From assembly GCA_026261815.1 (NCBI GenBank), contig JAMPIT010000894.1:55170147-55234146 (forward strand): a stretch of DNA of 64,000 nt. Direction: 5' to 3'. Made by a program: the position numbers and the translations under genes. The notes beneath the pieces were generated by a model. It ran no database searches. It saw nothing but the letters and a program-made list of their open reading frames with translations, and was not told the DNA's origin. Every line of letters starts with the position of its first letter. Position 1 is the stretch's first letter. Below, one piece after another: positions 34,006 through 45,031 of the stretch. The DNA comes from Monarcha castaneiventris obscurior (Eukaryota > Chordata > Aves > Passeriformes > Monarchidae).

Positions 34006-37000
34006 AAGCTCTTGCACGGTCAGCACAGTGCTGCTCACAACGCTGTGGCCAACCCCCACGGCCGTGAAGTCTTAAGCATGGCCCGAATTCGTAGGTGGTT
34101 CAGTTCTATCTCCTGTTTACATCAAGTTAAGAGCAAGGCTTGTCCAGTTTAAATTAACTCTGTGTCTGCCCTGGTTGAATTCACAGGCCTTTGAGCCAGG
34201 AATAAATGTGGTGACCAATCTCCCTGTGGCACTATGTCAGAAATTAATGTCTTCAGGAAAGGCTGGCATTTAAACCTGTCTGCCTGGCTTAGGAGGACTC
34301 TGTTGCAGTCCTTTTGCAAAGAATTCAGTAGTTTCAGCTCCTGCTGATGGTGTGAATCTCTCACATCTGCTGACAAAAGGCAAAAGCCTTCCTGCCTTTG
34401 AGCATGGTGTGGTTTCTGTGGTGCTCTGTGACGCTGTTAGAGGTTTCCAGCTCTTGGCTGAAGTGCTCAAGAGATTGACCAGTGGCACAGTTCAGCTTTC
34501 CACCCACTGCAGTTTCACATCGGCCCTGGAACTCCTTTAAATCCATTTTCTTAAGCTTTTAAGACTCTTCTGTGATCGTTTTGTTGCAATGTGCTGCTGG
34601 GAGCTGGCTCTGCCCTGTCATTGCAGGCCTGACAGGAGTAACCTAAACCCTTAAGCTCTGTCAACTTTGCCAAATATTGCTGAGACAGTTGAAATTTATC
34701 CCTTCCAAAGCAGACGTGTGGTGGGGTGGCTGAACATCCACGTCTCTGCTTCACAGCTTGCATGATCATATTACTTACAAACAACAAAGGGTTTTTTAGT
34801 CACTCCACTATTTAGCTTTTTTGCTTTCACTCTTTCTGCCTCTTCCCTTCCCAATTATTTTTTCAAAGGCTTCAGCTGTGTTGGCACATTCAAAGTACTG
34901 AATATTTTTGAGGCAGAGTTCTCATTTCCTCCTCGTTATTTATAGCTACATTAACCATTGCAGAGACAGGGAATCCCCTCGGTTTCAAGTCAGAAGTTTT
35001 CTACTTCCCCACTCTCATCCTGCTGTGGTATCTTCTGTAGCACAATGTCTGCTCCCTAAAGGAAAGAGCCAGTGTTTCATTGCTGGTAATGCCTGAGCCA
35101 CGAGTCTCCTGTGGCAGCAGATGTTGCAGGTGGTTGCAGTGGCAGGAGCTGCTTGTGAGCAGGAGTCTGGTTATGAAAGTGAGAAAACGGGAATATGAAT
35201 CCGGCTGGAGAATTCCAAGTGATCTACAGCTAAAACCCAGATGACTTTGTGTCAGTGCATCTACCTGTACAGGGGTGAATCCTGCCCAGGTTCGCTGTGG
35301 GGCAGAAAGGGTTTGCAAATCCCCTGTACCCTCAACACTGAGAATGAACGCAAAACGGGCAAAGCCAGACAAAAATCCTGCAGCAAGATCTGTGCTGACT
35401 GTGTGTCACTGTTGTTCATCGTGTGGTTCCTCATTATGGTCAGAGAACTTTGCAGATTTCTCTGTTTTCCTTCAGCTTTCTCTGCATGAAATAATGAAAA
35501 CAGATTAAAATTAATTTCTACAGAGCCTTAAAAGGATTGTGAACCAAACTTTCTGATATGACTTTAAACATCTCACTGTATTTGAATGAGTTTTGTCTTG
35601 CAGTACAGAGGGAAAACGATTCATTTTGATTTCTTCGGCTGCTGGCAAGGCTGATTGTTTATACATCGAACCATGGGGTGTTGCTCACCCTCCTCCATGG
35701 CAGGGCCGGTGTTGTTCTGCCATCTGATGGCAGAGCTGGAACAGAACAACGCTCCTGCCTCCGCTCCAGGGCAGGTTACTGTGCGTGTATCCCGGTGGGG
35801 CAGCTGGAAGGATAAATGTCGGTGCAGGGGAATCTGCTATTGGCTGTATTTTAATTGAAAACGAAGGAAATATCCCATCATTTTTCAGCAGTCCCGTTTG
35901 GGCTGGCTTTCCCCATCTCCCTGAAGCGGCTTGCTCTTTGTGCTTGTTTGCTTGTGCTTCCCACAATCTCACATTGCCCTGGGAGTGTCAGGAGCAGAAG
36001 ACAAAGTTCTGATTTTAACTTTGTTGCAGTTCCCCTCTCTGTCTCTCTTGTTCTGTGTCACGTTTCCATGTTTAAAAGTGGGAACAGTGTATCTTGCAGT
36101 CTTTTACAGACCCAAACCCGCTCCCTAGATTTCAGCCTGGAAATACCCACAAAGACTTTTAAATCCACCTTTCTACACTTTTGGCACAACATAAACAGCT
36201 TTATGAGCATGCTACTTCTTCACTGTTCTCTCCTCATTTCTGACTTGATCTCCCAGTAGCTGAGGGCTGTGAGCCTACTCTTGACTGCATTTTATTGTGG
36301 GTCCTGAAAATAAATTATTTAGCCATGGAGACCGAGCCTGGAAGAGAGCAAACAGACCCTGGGCTAGTTTCCTGTGACAGGGGAAGCTGGTCTCACTTGG
36401 CTGATCAAGAGCAAATACATGGACTTCCAAATACAAATACTCCTGGACTTCTTTCTCCTGCACTTTTAAGCTCGTTTGACAGGTCATTCATCTCTTCCTA
36501 CTATCCAGCCTCAGCTCCATCTCCTGGCAAGGCAGAGATGTGAAACAGGCTGTGCAGTGATACCTGGAGTCACCTGGAGTCCTCTCTGTTCATGTCCTGT
36601 TCTTGATGTGATGTGAAGTGCAGACATGACTGACAGCATAGCCAGGCTGATGTAATGTATTTTTATTTTAAATGTGTTTCTGAAAAAATCTGCAAGGATT
36701 CATCTCACTGCTGCCTGCCTGAGATGGAGTGTTTATGTATTATTCTGTAAGCACTGTAAACCTGTAAGTCTTCACCCATGTTAAAAGCAGGCACTGAAAT
36801 GTATTCACTGTGCTCTCCAAAAATCTGATGATGTATTGGATCCAATTTGGGCCGTGTGTCTGTTGGGCATCAATTTCATACGAGATGTGCAGTTGATTTG
36901 ACATGAAGAAATTTGGTTCTTGTGAAAACCAATTCAATCTCCTGATCTCCAAGGCCTGTTTGAGGAATGTTTATTCAGCCAAACTGTGCCAGATGGCAGC

Positions 37001-37135
37001 AGCCCCATTTTACCTGTCCTTGCCAAAGTGTGGTGTGACACAGAAATGTGCTGGATAATTGAGTGCTTGTCTTGCAGCAGTTGCATGTGTGGGGTTCCCT
37101 TAGGGCTCCTCTCTGTGCACACAGTGCTGGCAGGG

Positions 37136-37239
37136 GATGGAGGGAGGGAGGGAGGGAGGGAGGGATGGATGGATGGATGGATGGATGGATGGATGGATGG
37201 ATGGATGGATGGATGGGTGGATGGATGGACGGACGGACT
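37136..37239. repeat. Compound tetranucleotide microsatellite (GGGA)n(GGAT)n
   Basis: About six GGGA/AGGG units run into about eighteen GGAT units, with degenerate GGGT and GGAC units at the right end. ORFs through it on both strands are repeat translations, not genes. Confidence 0.97.
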
Positions 37240-37299
37240 CTGTGCACAAAGCAGTGCAGGACAGCTGCGACCAATGGAGCACGTGTTTCTCCAGCGCTT

Positions 37300-37405
37300 C
37301 ACATCTCGAGCTCTGTCAGGCTGGTGCTGTGACCTCTTCCCTGGGGAGCCTGTTCCAGTGCCCAACCACCCTCTGGGTGGAAAACTTTTCCCTGATAAGT
37401 AGGTG
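37300..37405 (-). mobile_element. CR1 LINE 3' fragment (-)
   Basis: Reads as CR1 in reverse: GCTGTGACCTCTTCCCTGGG, then GAGCCTGTTCCAGTGCCCAA, then CCACCCTCTGGGTGGAAAAC. It abuts the tetranucleotide repeat. Confidence 0.8.
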
Positions 37406-38938
37406 AGCAAGGAGAGCCAGGACCTTGCACCCTTTGTGCTCGTCACAGCTCCTCTGAGGTGCAATGTTCCATGCTCATCACATTCCAGCTTTTATCCTTC
37501 TGGATGTGACAGAGTGCTAAATACACAGTCTGGATACCTGCAGTGGTTGCTAATATGCACAAAATAATATCATTTCACAAAATGAATGCTTTAGTATTCC
37601 TTTATTTTTTATTTATATTTACATTGAGGAGCTCCCACTGTGCTATTAAGACTATGCATTCCACAAGACATTCCTGAGGGGAATGCATCTGGGAGCTAAG
37701 TGACCAACTTGCTTTTGATTGTTGCTGATTTGTCTAATCCATATGCCAAATCTTAGCTGAAAAGCATTAGCATTGATCTGTCCTTACAAAGCATTTTTAG
37801 ATATTGAGGTCAAACTCTTCAGCTAAGCACAATTTTGTTCCCTCTCTCTTCCTTCGTTTGTCCTTTCCCAATTAATCAGTTCTGCAGTAGATGTAAGGCT
37901 GGACTCTATCCAAGGGAAGCTTTGGCTGATATCTCAATGCATTTTCATAGCCTGCAGTGTTTCTGCATTTGTTGACATTGTCCACCTTGTTTGGTTTTGG
38001 TCTGGTTTGCTCTGAAAGGCAAAATCTCTGTCTGGGAGAAGACTCAGCTGTGACAGGAAAATGGCTCATCACAGGAATAAGTAACTGAGCCTGTGTCTGG
38101 AATTCTCATGTACTGGAAAATGCAGAACTGGAGCTGCAGTGAAAAGTGGGAATAGGCCAGCAGGCGCTGTTTCTTCTAATTCTTGGTACCAGTTACTTTT
38201 GGCTTGTACATCAGCTATTGCACATTGTGGGATGAAAAAGAGTTCAGTGCATTTTCCATTAAAATTGCACTCCTTTTTTTGCACAGGAGACTCAAATAGA
38301 TCTTGATGCATATCCAAAATCCTGAATTAAAGACCAAGTGTTCTGGGAAACGGCGTCCTGGGGGGGTTCTGTGGGTTCTTACTGCCCCAAGTGCTCCTTT
38401 GAACATTCTTGCCATTGTGCACTTTGTTCTGTGCCCTGACGGGCCAGCTGAGGAATTTAGGAAGGAGCAGAGAGTTAAGTGAAAACATTCTCAAAAGCCA
38501 ACCTTTCTGTTTTACTGCTCCCTCTGAGTCCTTGCTTGAGTTAGTTGGAAGCAATAAAACAGAACTCAGCGTCTCTCTGAGGCAAGAACCCTCAGCCCTT
38601 TCAGTTTTGGGGCAGGCTGTGACGGGAACACAGTGGGAGCAAGAGAGGAAGTGTTCAAAGTCCCTCTGCATCCAAGGGAATCTGATCATGAGGCTGACTA
38701 GCACTTGGGAGGATGTGGAGCAGCCCTAAGCTGTGCAGGTGTGGTAGCAACTTTCCTGGTTAAATTCCGGTTACTGGGTGACTTTTAACTTCTGCTGTGC
38801 TGCTGAAAGTCTGTAAAGATACTCTGCCCTTTCAGGGATTTTTACACCCAAAGAAAAGGGATTTCATAAACCCTGGAGTGGGTGGGTGATACCTTAACAT
38901 TTCAGAATACTTAGCTGAGACATGTTCATTAAGCAGGA

Positions 38939-38990
38939 GCTCGGAACACGAGCTTGGAACACAAGCTTGTCACAAAGCTTGGAACAGAAC
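38939..38990. repeat. Four imperfect ~13-bp tandem repeats
   Basis: Units resembling GCTTGGAACACAA occur four times in a row, one of them shortened. It is a small local duplication with no evident role. Confidence 0.6.
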
Positions 38991-40799
38991 TGAAAATCCT
39001 GGATCTGCTCTTAGGACAGTGCTGTGTCTAAAACAGCCTGGCTGAAGTTTCATGGTGGATTTTGATGTTTTAAATTGTAAGTGGGGGCTGCCTTTGAAAG
39101 GAGTGGGCTGTTCTGTCTAGGGCAGGTATTCATTCCTGTGCATTGGCAGTGGCATTCAATTTTTGATTCAAAGCTTTGGTCGAGAAACCAATCCAGCTAT
39201 AAAAGCAACTGCAGCTACATCAAACAAGCTCAGGTCTCCACAGAGCCTGGCCAGAGCTGAGACTGGCACGAGGGGAATGGCAGCAACACACGGCCATGGG
39301 AGATGGAGCACAGCTGCCCTCTTGGTAGCAGCCTAATTTTGGGTTTAAAGCCACCAGGAGCCTGCAAGCACTGAGAGAACCCACACCAGCTCTTTTGGAT
39401 CACTTGTGAAGGATTTGCCTCGTGGTTCTCGACTGTCAGTTTGTCTTTGGTACAGAAACAAGCATATATCAGCACCATTCTTATTAATAGGTTCAAAATG
39501 GTACTGGCTTAAAACTTCTGCCTCTGACCTTTTTATACCTACTTGTTTATTTAATTTTCAGGCAAACAATTTTCTCCCCAAAAAATGCCTGGTTGACTGA
39601 AAAATCATGGAAATGAATCTTTCTGGAAAATGAATTGATAGCATAGTGAGCATTTTTGCTGCAAAATTTAGTTTGCAGGTCTTATTTGTGATTTTTACCC
39701 AAACCGAGCTATAGTCCTAAACTAGAAGACCAGCTTAACTAGGATTCATGTGGGAATATTGAGCTGAAATAATGTAGTTTGTCTTTTGCAAGTCAGGTCT
39801 ATTTATCAGTGATCTCTGCTGGTCTAAAAAAGTACATGAATCCCAAAAATGTGAATCCCAGTGAAGGTGTAACACGGTTCTGTTCTGAGATGTGACTTTA
39901 TTTGTACAGAGGGAGAGGGAAAACCATGGCTGTGAGTTGCAGAGGTACTTAATGTTGTGATTTTAAGAACTGAGAATCCCTAATTCCCTCAGCTTTTCAA
40001 TTTATTGATCTTTGAAGTAATATGAAGGCTCTGGCTGAAGAAAGTGAATGCCAAGCTCCCCTCTCTCAGTGTGAGGGTGGATGGTGGCTTTTAAAGCATC
40101 TTAAAACTGAGGGGAGTTTTGTGCTGGTGCCATTCAGGATCTTTCATAAGCTTTTGGGGAAATCATAGGCAATAATGGGCTTACCTTGAGAATTAGACTT
40201 CATTTTTTTGTTACAGCAAACCTGTATTTGAATCAAGTCACTGCAATTACAATAGGTTAAAACTGGTGAAAAATAAGTTTGTTGAGGAATCAAAATTCCT
40301 GCCCAGCTATCCAAACATAAATATATTCAGTCCATGTTAAAACTAAATCTGCGTTCAGTTAAGAACTATTGGATTCAGAAGCATAATACATGAATTATAT
40401 GATTTATGAAGTTTAATATTTTGACATATCTTGTTTAACATATGAGACCATTAGTTTTACCAAGCTTAGAGGTTTTCCAGTTTTCCAGCAGTGACCTTGC
40501 AAACTCTTAGGATGTGATCAGAGCCCCTCAAAAGCACAGCTCATTGTATTTAAAAAAAAAAAACAAACTGCAAAACCAACCCACAACCAAACCCAACAAA
40601 AAACCAATCCCAAATCTTGTTCTTTCTACTGATCTTCTAACAGGTTAATTACCAACCAGCATTTGCTGTTCATTTCACCCTTTACTCCTTGTTCCCTCTT
40701 CTCCTAAGTTTCACATTGTCACTGGGTGAATACATTTTCCACCTTTCTTTCTTCTCAGACAGGAGCAGTGACAAGAAGCAACTTTTCTAGCAAGAATCA

Positions 40800-40905
40800 G
40801 TGCCATGGTTTAGTTTAGTTAAGGTGTTAGGGCAGAGGTTGGACTCGATGATCTTGAAGGTCTCTTCCAACCTGGTGATTCTGTGATTCTGTGATTCTGT
40901 AATTA
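40800..40905 (+). mobile_element. CR1 LINE 3' terminus (+)
   Basis: TGCCATGGTTTAGTTTAGTT begins a short 3' end containing GGTTGGACTCGATGATCTTG and finishing in three ATTCTGTG-type octamers, the CR1 terminus. It belongs to the same subfamily as the OVCH2 intron copies. Confidence 0.9.
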
Positions 40906-41438
40906 AACTCCCTCTGTCCTGCAATTGGGCCATCTCAGGGGTCCCTGACCCAGTGCAGCCTGTGTTCCCTTCCATCAGCCCTTGACCCCTGTAAAAACCC
41001 CTCAAAGCCAAGAGAAAAAGCAACTGGAGGGCTCTGATGATGAGTATTATCAATATTCTTCGCTTTCTCTTGGTTTTAAACTTATTTGGATGTGTGCATG
41101 ATTATTTTTTAATGGCCCCATTGCAAGGAGCAGCTGTGCATTCCTACAGCACAGAGCACACTTTGATTTACAAGCATTTTATACTCCAAGTGCACAGCAA
41201 ATGAAGGGACAGTCCAGGCTGATTAGCACTGATTTGTGCCAGAATTTTGGGGCCAGCAGGAACTGGCTCTACCTGCTAAAACCTGGCTCGGGCTCTTTGG
41301 GACAGTTTGTGATGTAATGGCTTCATTTTTTTTCACTACAAAGGTTTGGGGCACAGAGCCAGCTCTGCTTGGAGATTCAGAGCAGAGGCCTGGATGGAGA
41401 TCAAGTCGTGAGATTTGACCTTTGCCTGTGGCGAGGGT

Positions 41439-41592
41439 GATGCTGGTCAGGAATGAGGCTGGTCAGGAATGAGGCTGGTCAGGAATGATGCTGGCCAGGG
41501 ATGATGCTGGTCAGGGATGATGCTGGCCAGGGATGATGCTGGCCAGGAATGATGCTGGTCAGGGATGATGCTGGTCAGGAATGATGCTGGCA
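41439..41592. repeat. 16-bp minisatellite, about 9.6 copies
   Basis: Tandem units of GATGCTGGTCAGGAAT vary at a few positions (GATG/GAGG, GGTC/GGCC, GGAAT/GGGAT). It lies about 100 bases upstream of a TATA box and is likely to vary in length between individuals. Confidence 0.95.
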
Positions 41593-41694
41593 GTGCTGCC
41601 TGCCAAAGCTGCCAGTTTTAGGAGCCATAGCAGCTCCCCAGTGGGGGGATGCTCCTGTCTGCACAGGGGATAAAGGGAACAGCTTCAGGAGAGC

Positions 41695-41765
41695 TATAAA
41701 TAGCCAGCAGAAGAGGAGAACATGGAATAAGAGGACAAGAAAACCTCCACTTCTGCCACCCCAGG
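41695..41765 (+). promoter_or_regulatory. Candidate TATA promoter and non-coding first exon
   Basis: TATAAATA at 41695-41702 is followed by a possible transcript start around 41727 and a strong donor CCCCAG|GTAAGG at 41765. The only ATG in between meets a stop after one codon, so such an exon would be non-coding. It could be the OVCH2 promoter, about 3.2 kb before the first recognised exon. This link is inference from position only. Confidence 0.3.
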
Positions 41766-43635
41766 TAAGGAGCAGCTGGTACAGAATGTGCCCCTCTGTG
41801 CTTTTTCTGTCTGACCTCTTTGATGCTGCACAGGAAGTGCTGCCTCTCTGTGAGAATTGGAATGTGCTGATTGTTTCTCCATTTGCCAAATGAGCAGGAT
41901 GTTTCTATTTCTCATCAGTGGCTTGTGCAGCATCACTCATAACCACGGAGATTTTTCATTCCTGTTTTCATACAGTCCTGTTGAGGTGGATGAGCAGAGA
42001 GCTCTGCTGTTCATGGAACTGGTTTGGGGGTCTGGAGGGCTGGTTTGTCCCCGCAAAATACAAATGAATTCCTGAAGGAAAGCAGCTTTCAAAAGCTTTT
42101 TATTAGAGCTGGAATAGTGTTGGTGATACAGGTCTCAGAAGTTGCAGAAATGGAGATTTCCCCAGGACTAGTAGGAAAATTTCACTCTAAATAAATTCCG
42201 TATTTACAACAAAAAAAAACCCAACTGCAACTCCAAGCTTCTAGGACAGGGTTTATATTCAGTTGTTACAAAATTTCATATTCAGCATAAAAGCTGGTGT
42301 TTGTTATCCTCTGACTGGCAGAGGAAAGAATGAGAAACTAGAATTGAATAAACACATGAATGATAGTTGGGATGGTCCCTGATGGTGGACTGGGGAGGGA
42401 TTGTTACTGTGAAACCCTTGGCCAAACAGAAAAACACTGAGCATGCAGCCAACAGCATCATAAACTTGCAGTGTGTTTCTCAGGTCTGTAAAACTGGCTC
42501 AATATAAAGAGTGCAGGAAACATAAAGTGTTGCCTCCTCAAAAGCTGTAGAAATTGTTGGGGCAAATAGCAACTGATACTCTCTCTTCATGTGAGTTCTA
42601 CTTTCATGTGCAGACCTGCCTGGGTAATGTTGCTAGCAAAGCATGCAATGGTAACTTCATTTTGTCATTTTGCCTCAGAAAAAATAGTTTCAGAGAGGAT
42701 TTCAGTTGGTATTTTACAGCAAAGACTTCAGGGATGATGCGTAGAAGAATCATACTCTATTAAATTTGGAAAACTTCTTAGTGGAGGTAAGTGCTTTGTG
42801 GCTAGATTAATGAGTAACTTCTCCTCCAGTGAGCTGCTGCTCCCCTGCAGGGTTTGGGTCTGGATTTCCCTCTCTATGTCACAAACTCTCCGTGTTTTCA
42901 CTCAGCCCCAGGATGTGTCTTTCCCCCTGAGAGCTGCAGCTGCTGCTGCTGGGGCTGGTGTGTGTCACAGAGCTTTGTGCTGTGCCAGCTGCTCTTCATA
43001 AAGGTAGGAGGGAAATTTCATGTCCAATTTAACAGTTTTGGGTCCTGACGGTTCAGCTCCAAGGCAGCGACAAGCTTGGGAGGCAGTGCTGGAACCAAGA
43101 AGCTGCACTGGTTTCACCCTCTGAGTTATCTCTATGAAAGTTTTCTTTCCATGAGTAATTCTTATGAAACTTTTGTCTGATTCCTTGATGATTCAGAACA
43201 AATAATGTTAGCCTTGATTTATGATTAAATAAGTAAAACAAAATACTTTCAAATTTGCAGCAAGGTCATGGTTTATCATGGTACCCATGGGGTGCAAACA
43301 GAACACAGCGGGTCCTCCCTTCCGTCGTCTTACATCTTAAAATCCGGAGTATTCATTTTTTGGAACAATTAATCATAGCAATTGTTCCTGCTTCCTTTGT
43401 GAAGATTTATGAATGTATAGAAAACAAGAATGGAAACCAGCAGCCTGTAAAGCAGTCAGGAATCTCTTGGGATTAAAAATTGCAAAGCATAGGGAATTTT
43501 AGACTGTGTCAAAACACAGATAATAAAAGTTTGGTATAATATTAATAAAAATATTAACTTATCACTTTAAAACTAATCTTGCATAGGAGGATAGAGTTAT
43601 TCAATGCTGAAAGAAGAAAAATATTTTGTGAATCC

Positions 43636-43664
43636 ATTTATTTATTTATTTATTTATTTATTCC
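43636..43664. repeat. (TTTA)n microsatellite
   Basis: About seven perfect TTTA units upstream of OVCH2. Confidence 0.9.
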
Positions 43665-44921
43665 CATTTGACTAGTACCAAATTATTTTCTAGTAAAACC
43701 TAAATCAGTTTTTTTTTAAAAAAAAAATTTGTCTGTTTCCTCTTTCCCCTGTCCTTGTGTCTTTGCACAAAGGAAAAAAGGTGTGTGGAGCGATAATTAG
43801 GAAAGAACTGAAAAAGCCAGATAAATGAACTGGTTTGTTTCTGTATAAAGGCTTTTTTATTTAAAAGCTGGTGTGAGTAGCATCGTGTCAGCATTATTGT
43901 CACACTGTAACCACTTGCATTAGCCATGCTAATCCTGAGGTGACAGCAAAACCCTGTTTTGTAGATGCTGGATTAATTTGGTACATAGGAGAATTCCACA
44001 TTTCCCAGACAATTTGTACAAGCATTGGTCCTACATCCTTGGAATACACCCACCTCTCTGCCAAAGCAATAACAAAATAAATGGTCCAAGATTATGGATG
44101 CTATATTTTTCCCAATGGAGAGTTTAACAGAATTTGTAGAAAAATCTGTTAGCAATATGTTTTCAATGAATTTTCATTGAAGTTTTCATCTTTAAGGAAA
44201 AAAGATAAAATTGTGGTCACTGTTGGGCTTGGGAAATGCAAAACCAAAGAACTCCTCTTTTACAATTTGCTGCTGGGCAGAACTGGTTGCTTTGCTTCTG
44301 TCTTTCTTAAAACACTACCAAAGGAGTAGTGACCACTGCAGACAATTGTTTCTATAAATATTCTCCCTTAGAAACACATACAGATTATCAGCTTCACTCA
44401 GCCACAGGAGATGATAATAACAGTAGTTACAAAGAACTAAATCTGGCATAGTTATAGATGTTCTGGAGAAATCCAGCCAGTCTTGTAGGTCATCAGGGTC
44501 TGTGTATTGTGCGTTTTCTCTCTGTTTGACAAAAATATTTACAGATGCTGGGTGTAAAGAGATTTCTGAAATTGATAATGAAACAGTGATTTAGTTCCAA
44601 AATAATTCCAAAACTTGCTTGAAAGAGAATATCTGCACAGGTGTTTGTTCATGGAGGCAAAATTTAATATCTATGATACAATTGCACCAAAATATGCTCA
44701 TTTGGAGAACTTCCACAAAATAAAATACATTGTCTTTTTCTTAGCCCAGTTTAGCCTTAGCCTGGGCAGTTTATTTAAGGAATTACATGATGGTGCTCCT
44801 GACATGGCCGAGAGACTGAATTTTGCATCAGGCCATGACTTCTAATTCTGCGTTACCAAAAAAGAAGTAAAACTTGAAAGCAGACTGAATCCTTCCTTCT
44901 TTTCCCCCTTTCCCCCCTCAG

Positions 44922-45031
44922 ATCCCAAGTGTGGGCAGGCAGTTCAAGAGACCAACCCATGGAGTTATTTTGCCCTCTTCACTCGGATTTTTGGGGGAAG
45001 CCAGGTGAAGCAAGGCTCACATCCATGGCAG
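44922..45031 (+). CDS. OVCH2: OVCH2 exon v1: propeptide and activation site
   Basis: 110 nt entering in phase 1. It encodes [20 protein letters not shown], then [16 protein letters not shown]. Cleavage after the Arg would expose an IFGG N-terminus (family: IVGG or ILGG). The early Cys would tether the propeptide. Acceptor CCCCCCTCAG, donor CAG|GTTTGC. Confidence 0.9.

Larger units (their letters stand above)
24751..44921. other. Intergenic region between FAR1 and OVCH2, about 20 kb
   Basis: I find no exon chain with homology to a known protein on either strand. ORFs here are short and unrelated or lie in repeats: the longest, at 31658-32224, ends in a CR1, and 36934-37464 translates a tetranucleotide repeat. 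The stretch contains CR1 fragments, a microsatellite, a 16-bp minisatellite, A-rich tracts at 24894-24965 and 40551-40610, and a TATA-containing candidate promoter near 41695. The missing 5' exon(s) of OVCH2 should be in here. Confidence 0.6.

Noticed and set aside
36934..37464. 176-codon minus-strand ORF with repeated HPSI units, and plus-strand ORFs with GWMD units
   Set aside because: Direct translation of the GGAT microsatellite, where all frames stay open.
41857..42075. ORF with a signal-like start (MFLFLISGLCSIT), tested as the OVCH2 first exon
   Set aside because: No donor gives the phase-1 junction that exon 44922 requires, and the sequence after the hydrophobic run is unrelated.
42798..43001. 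Alanine-rich ORF before a GTAGGA donor, tested as the OVCH2 signal exon
   Set aside because: The Met-initiated frame has no signal-peptide shape and stops before the donor.
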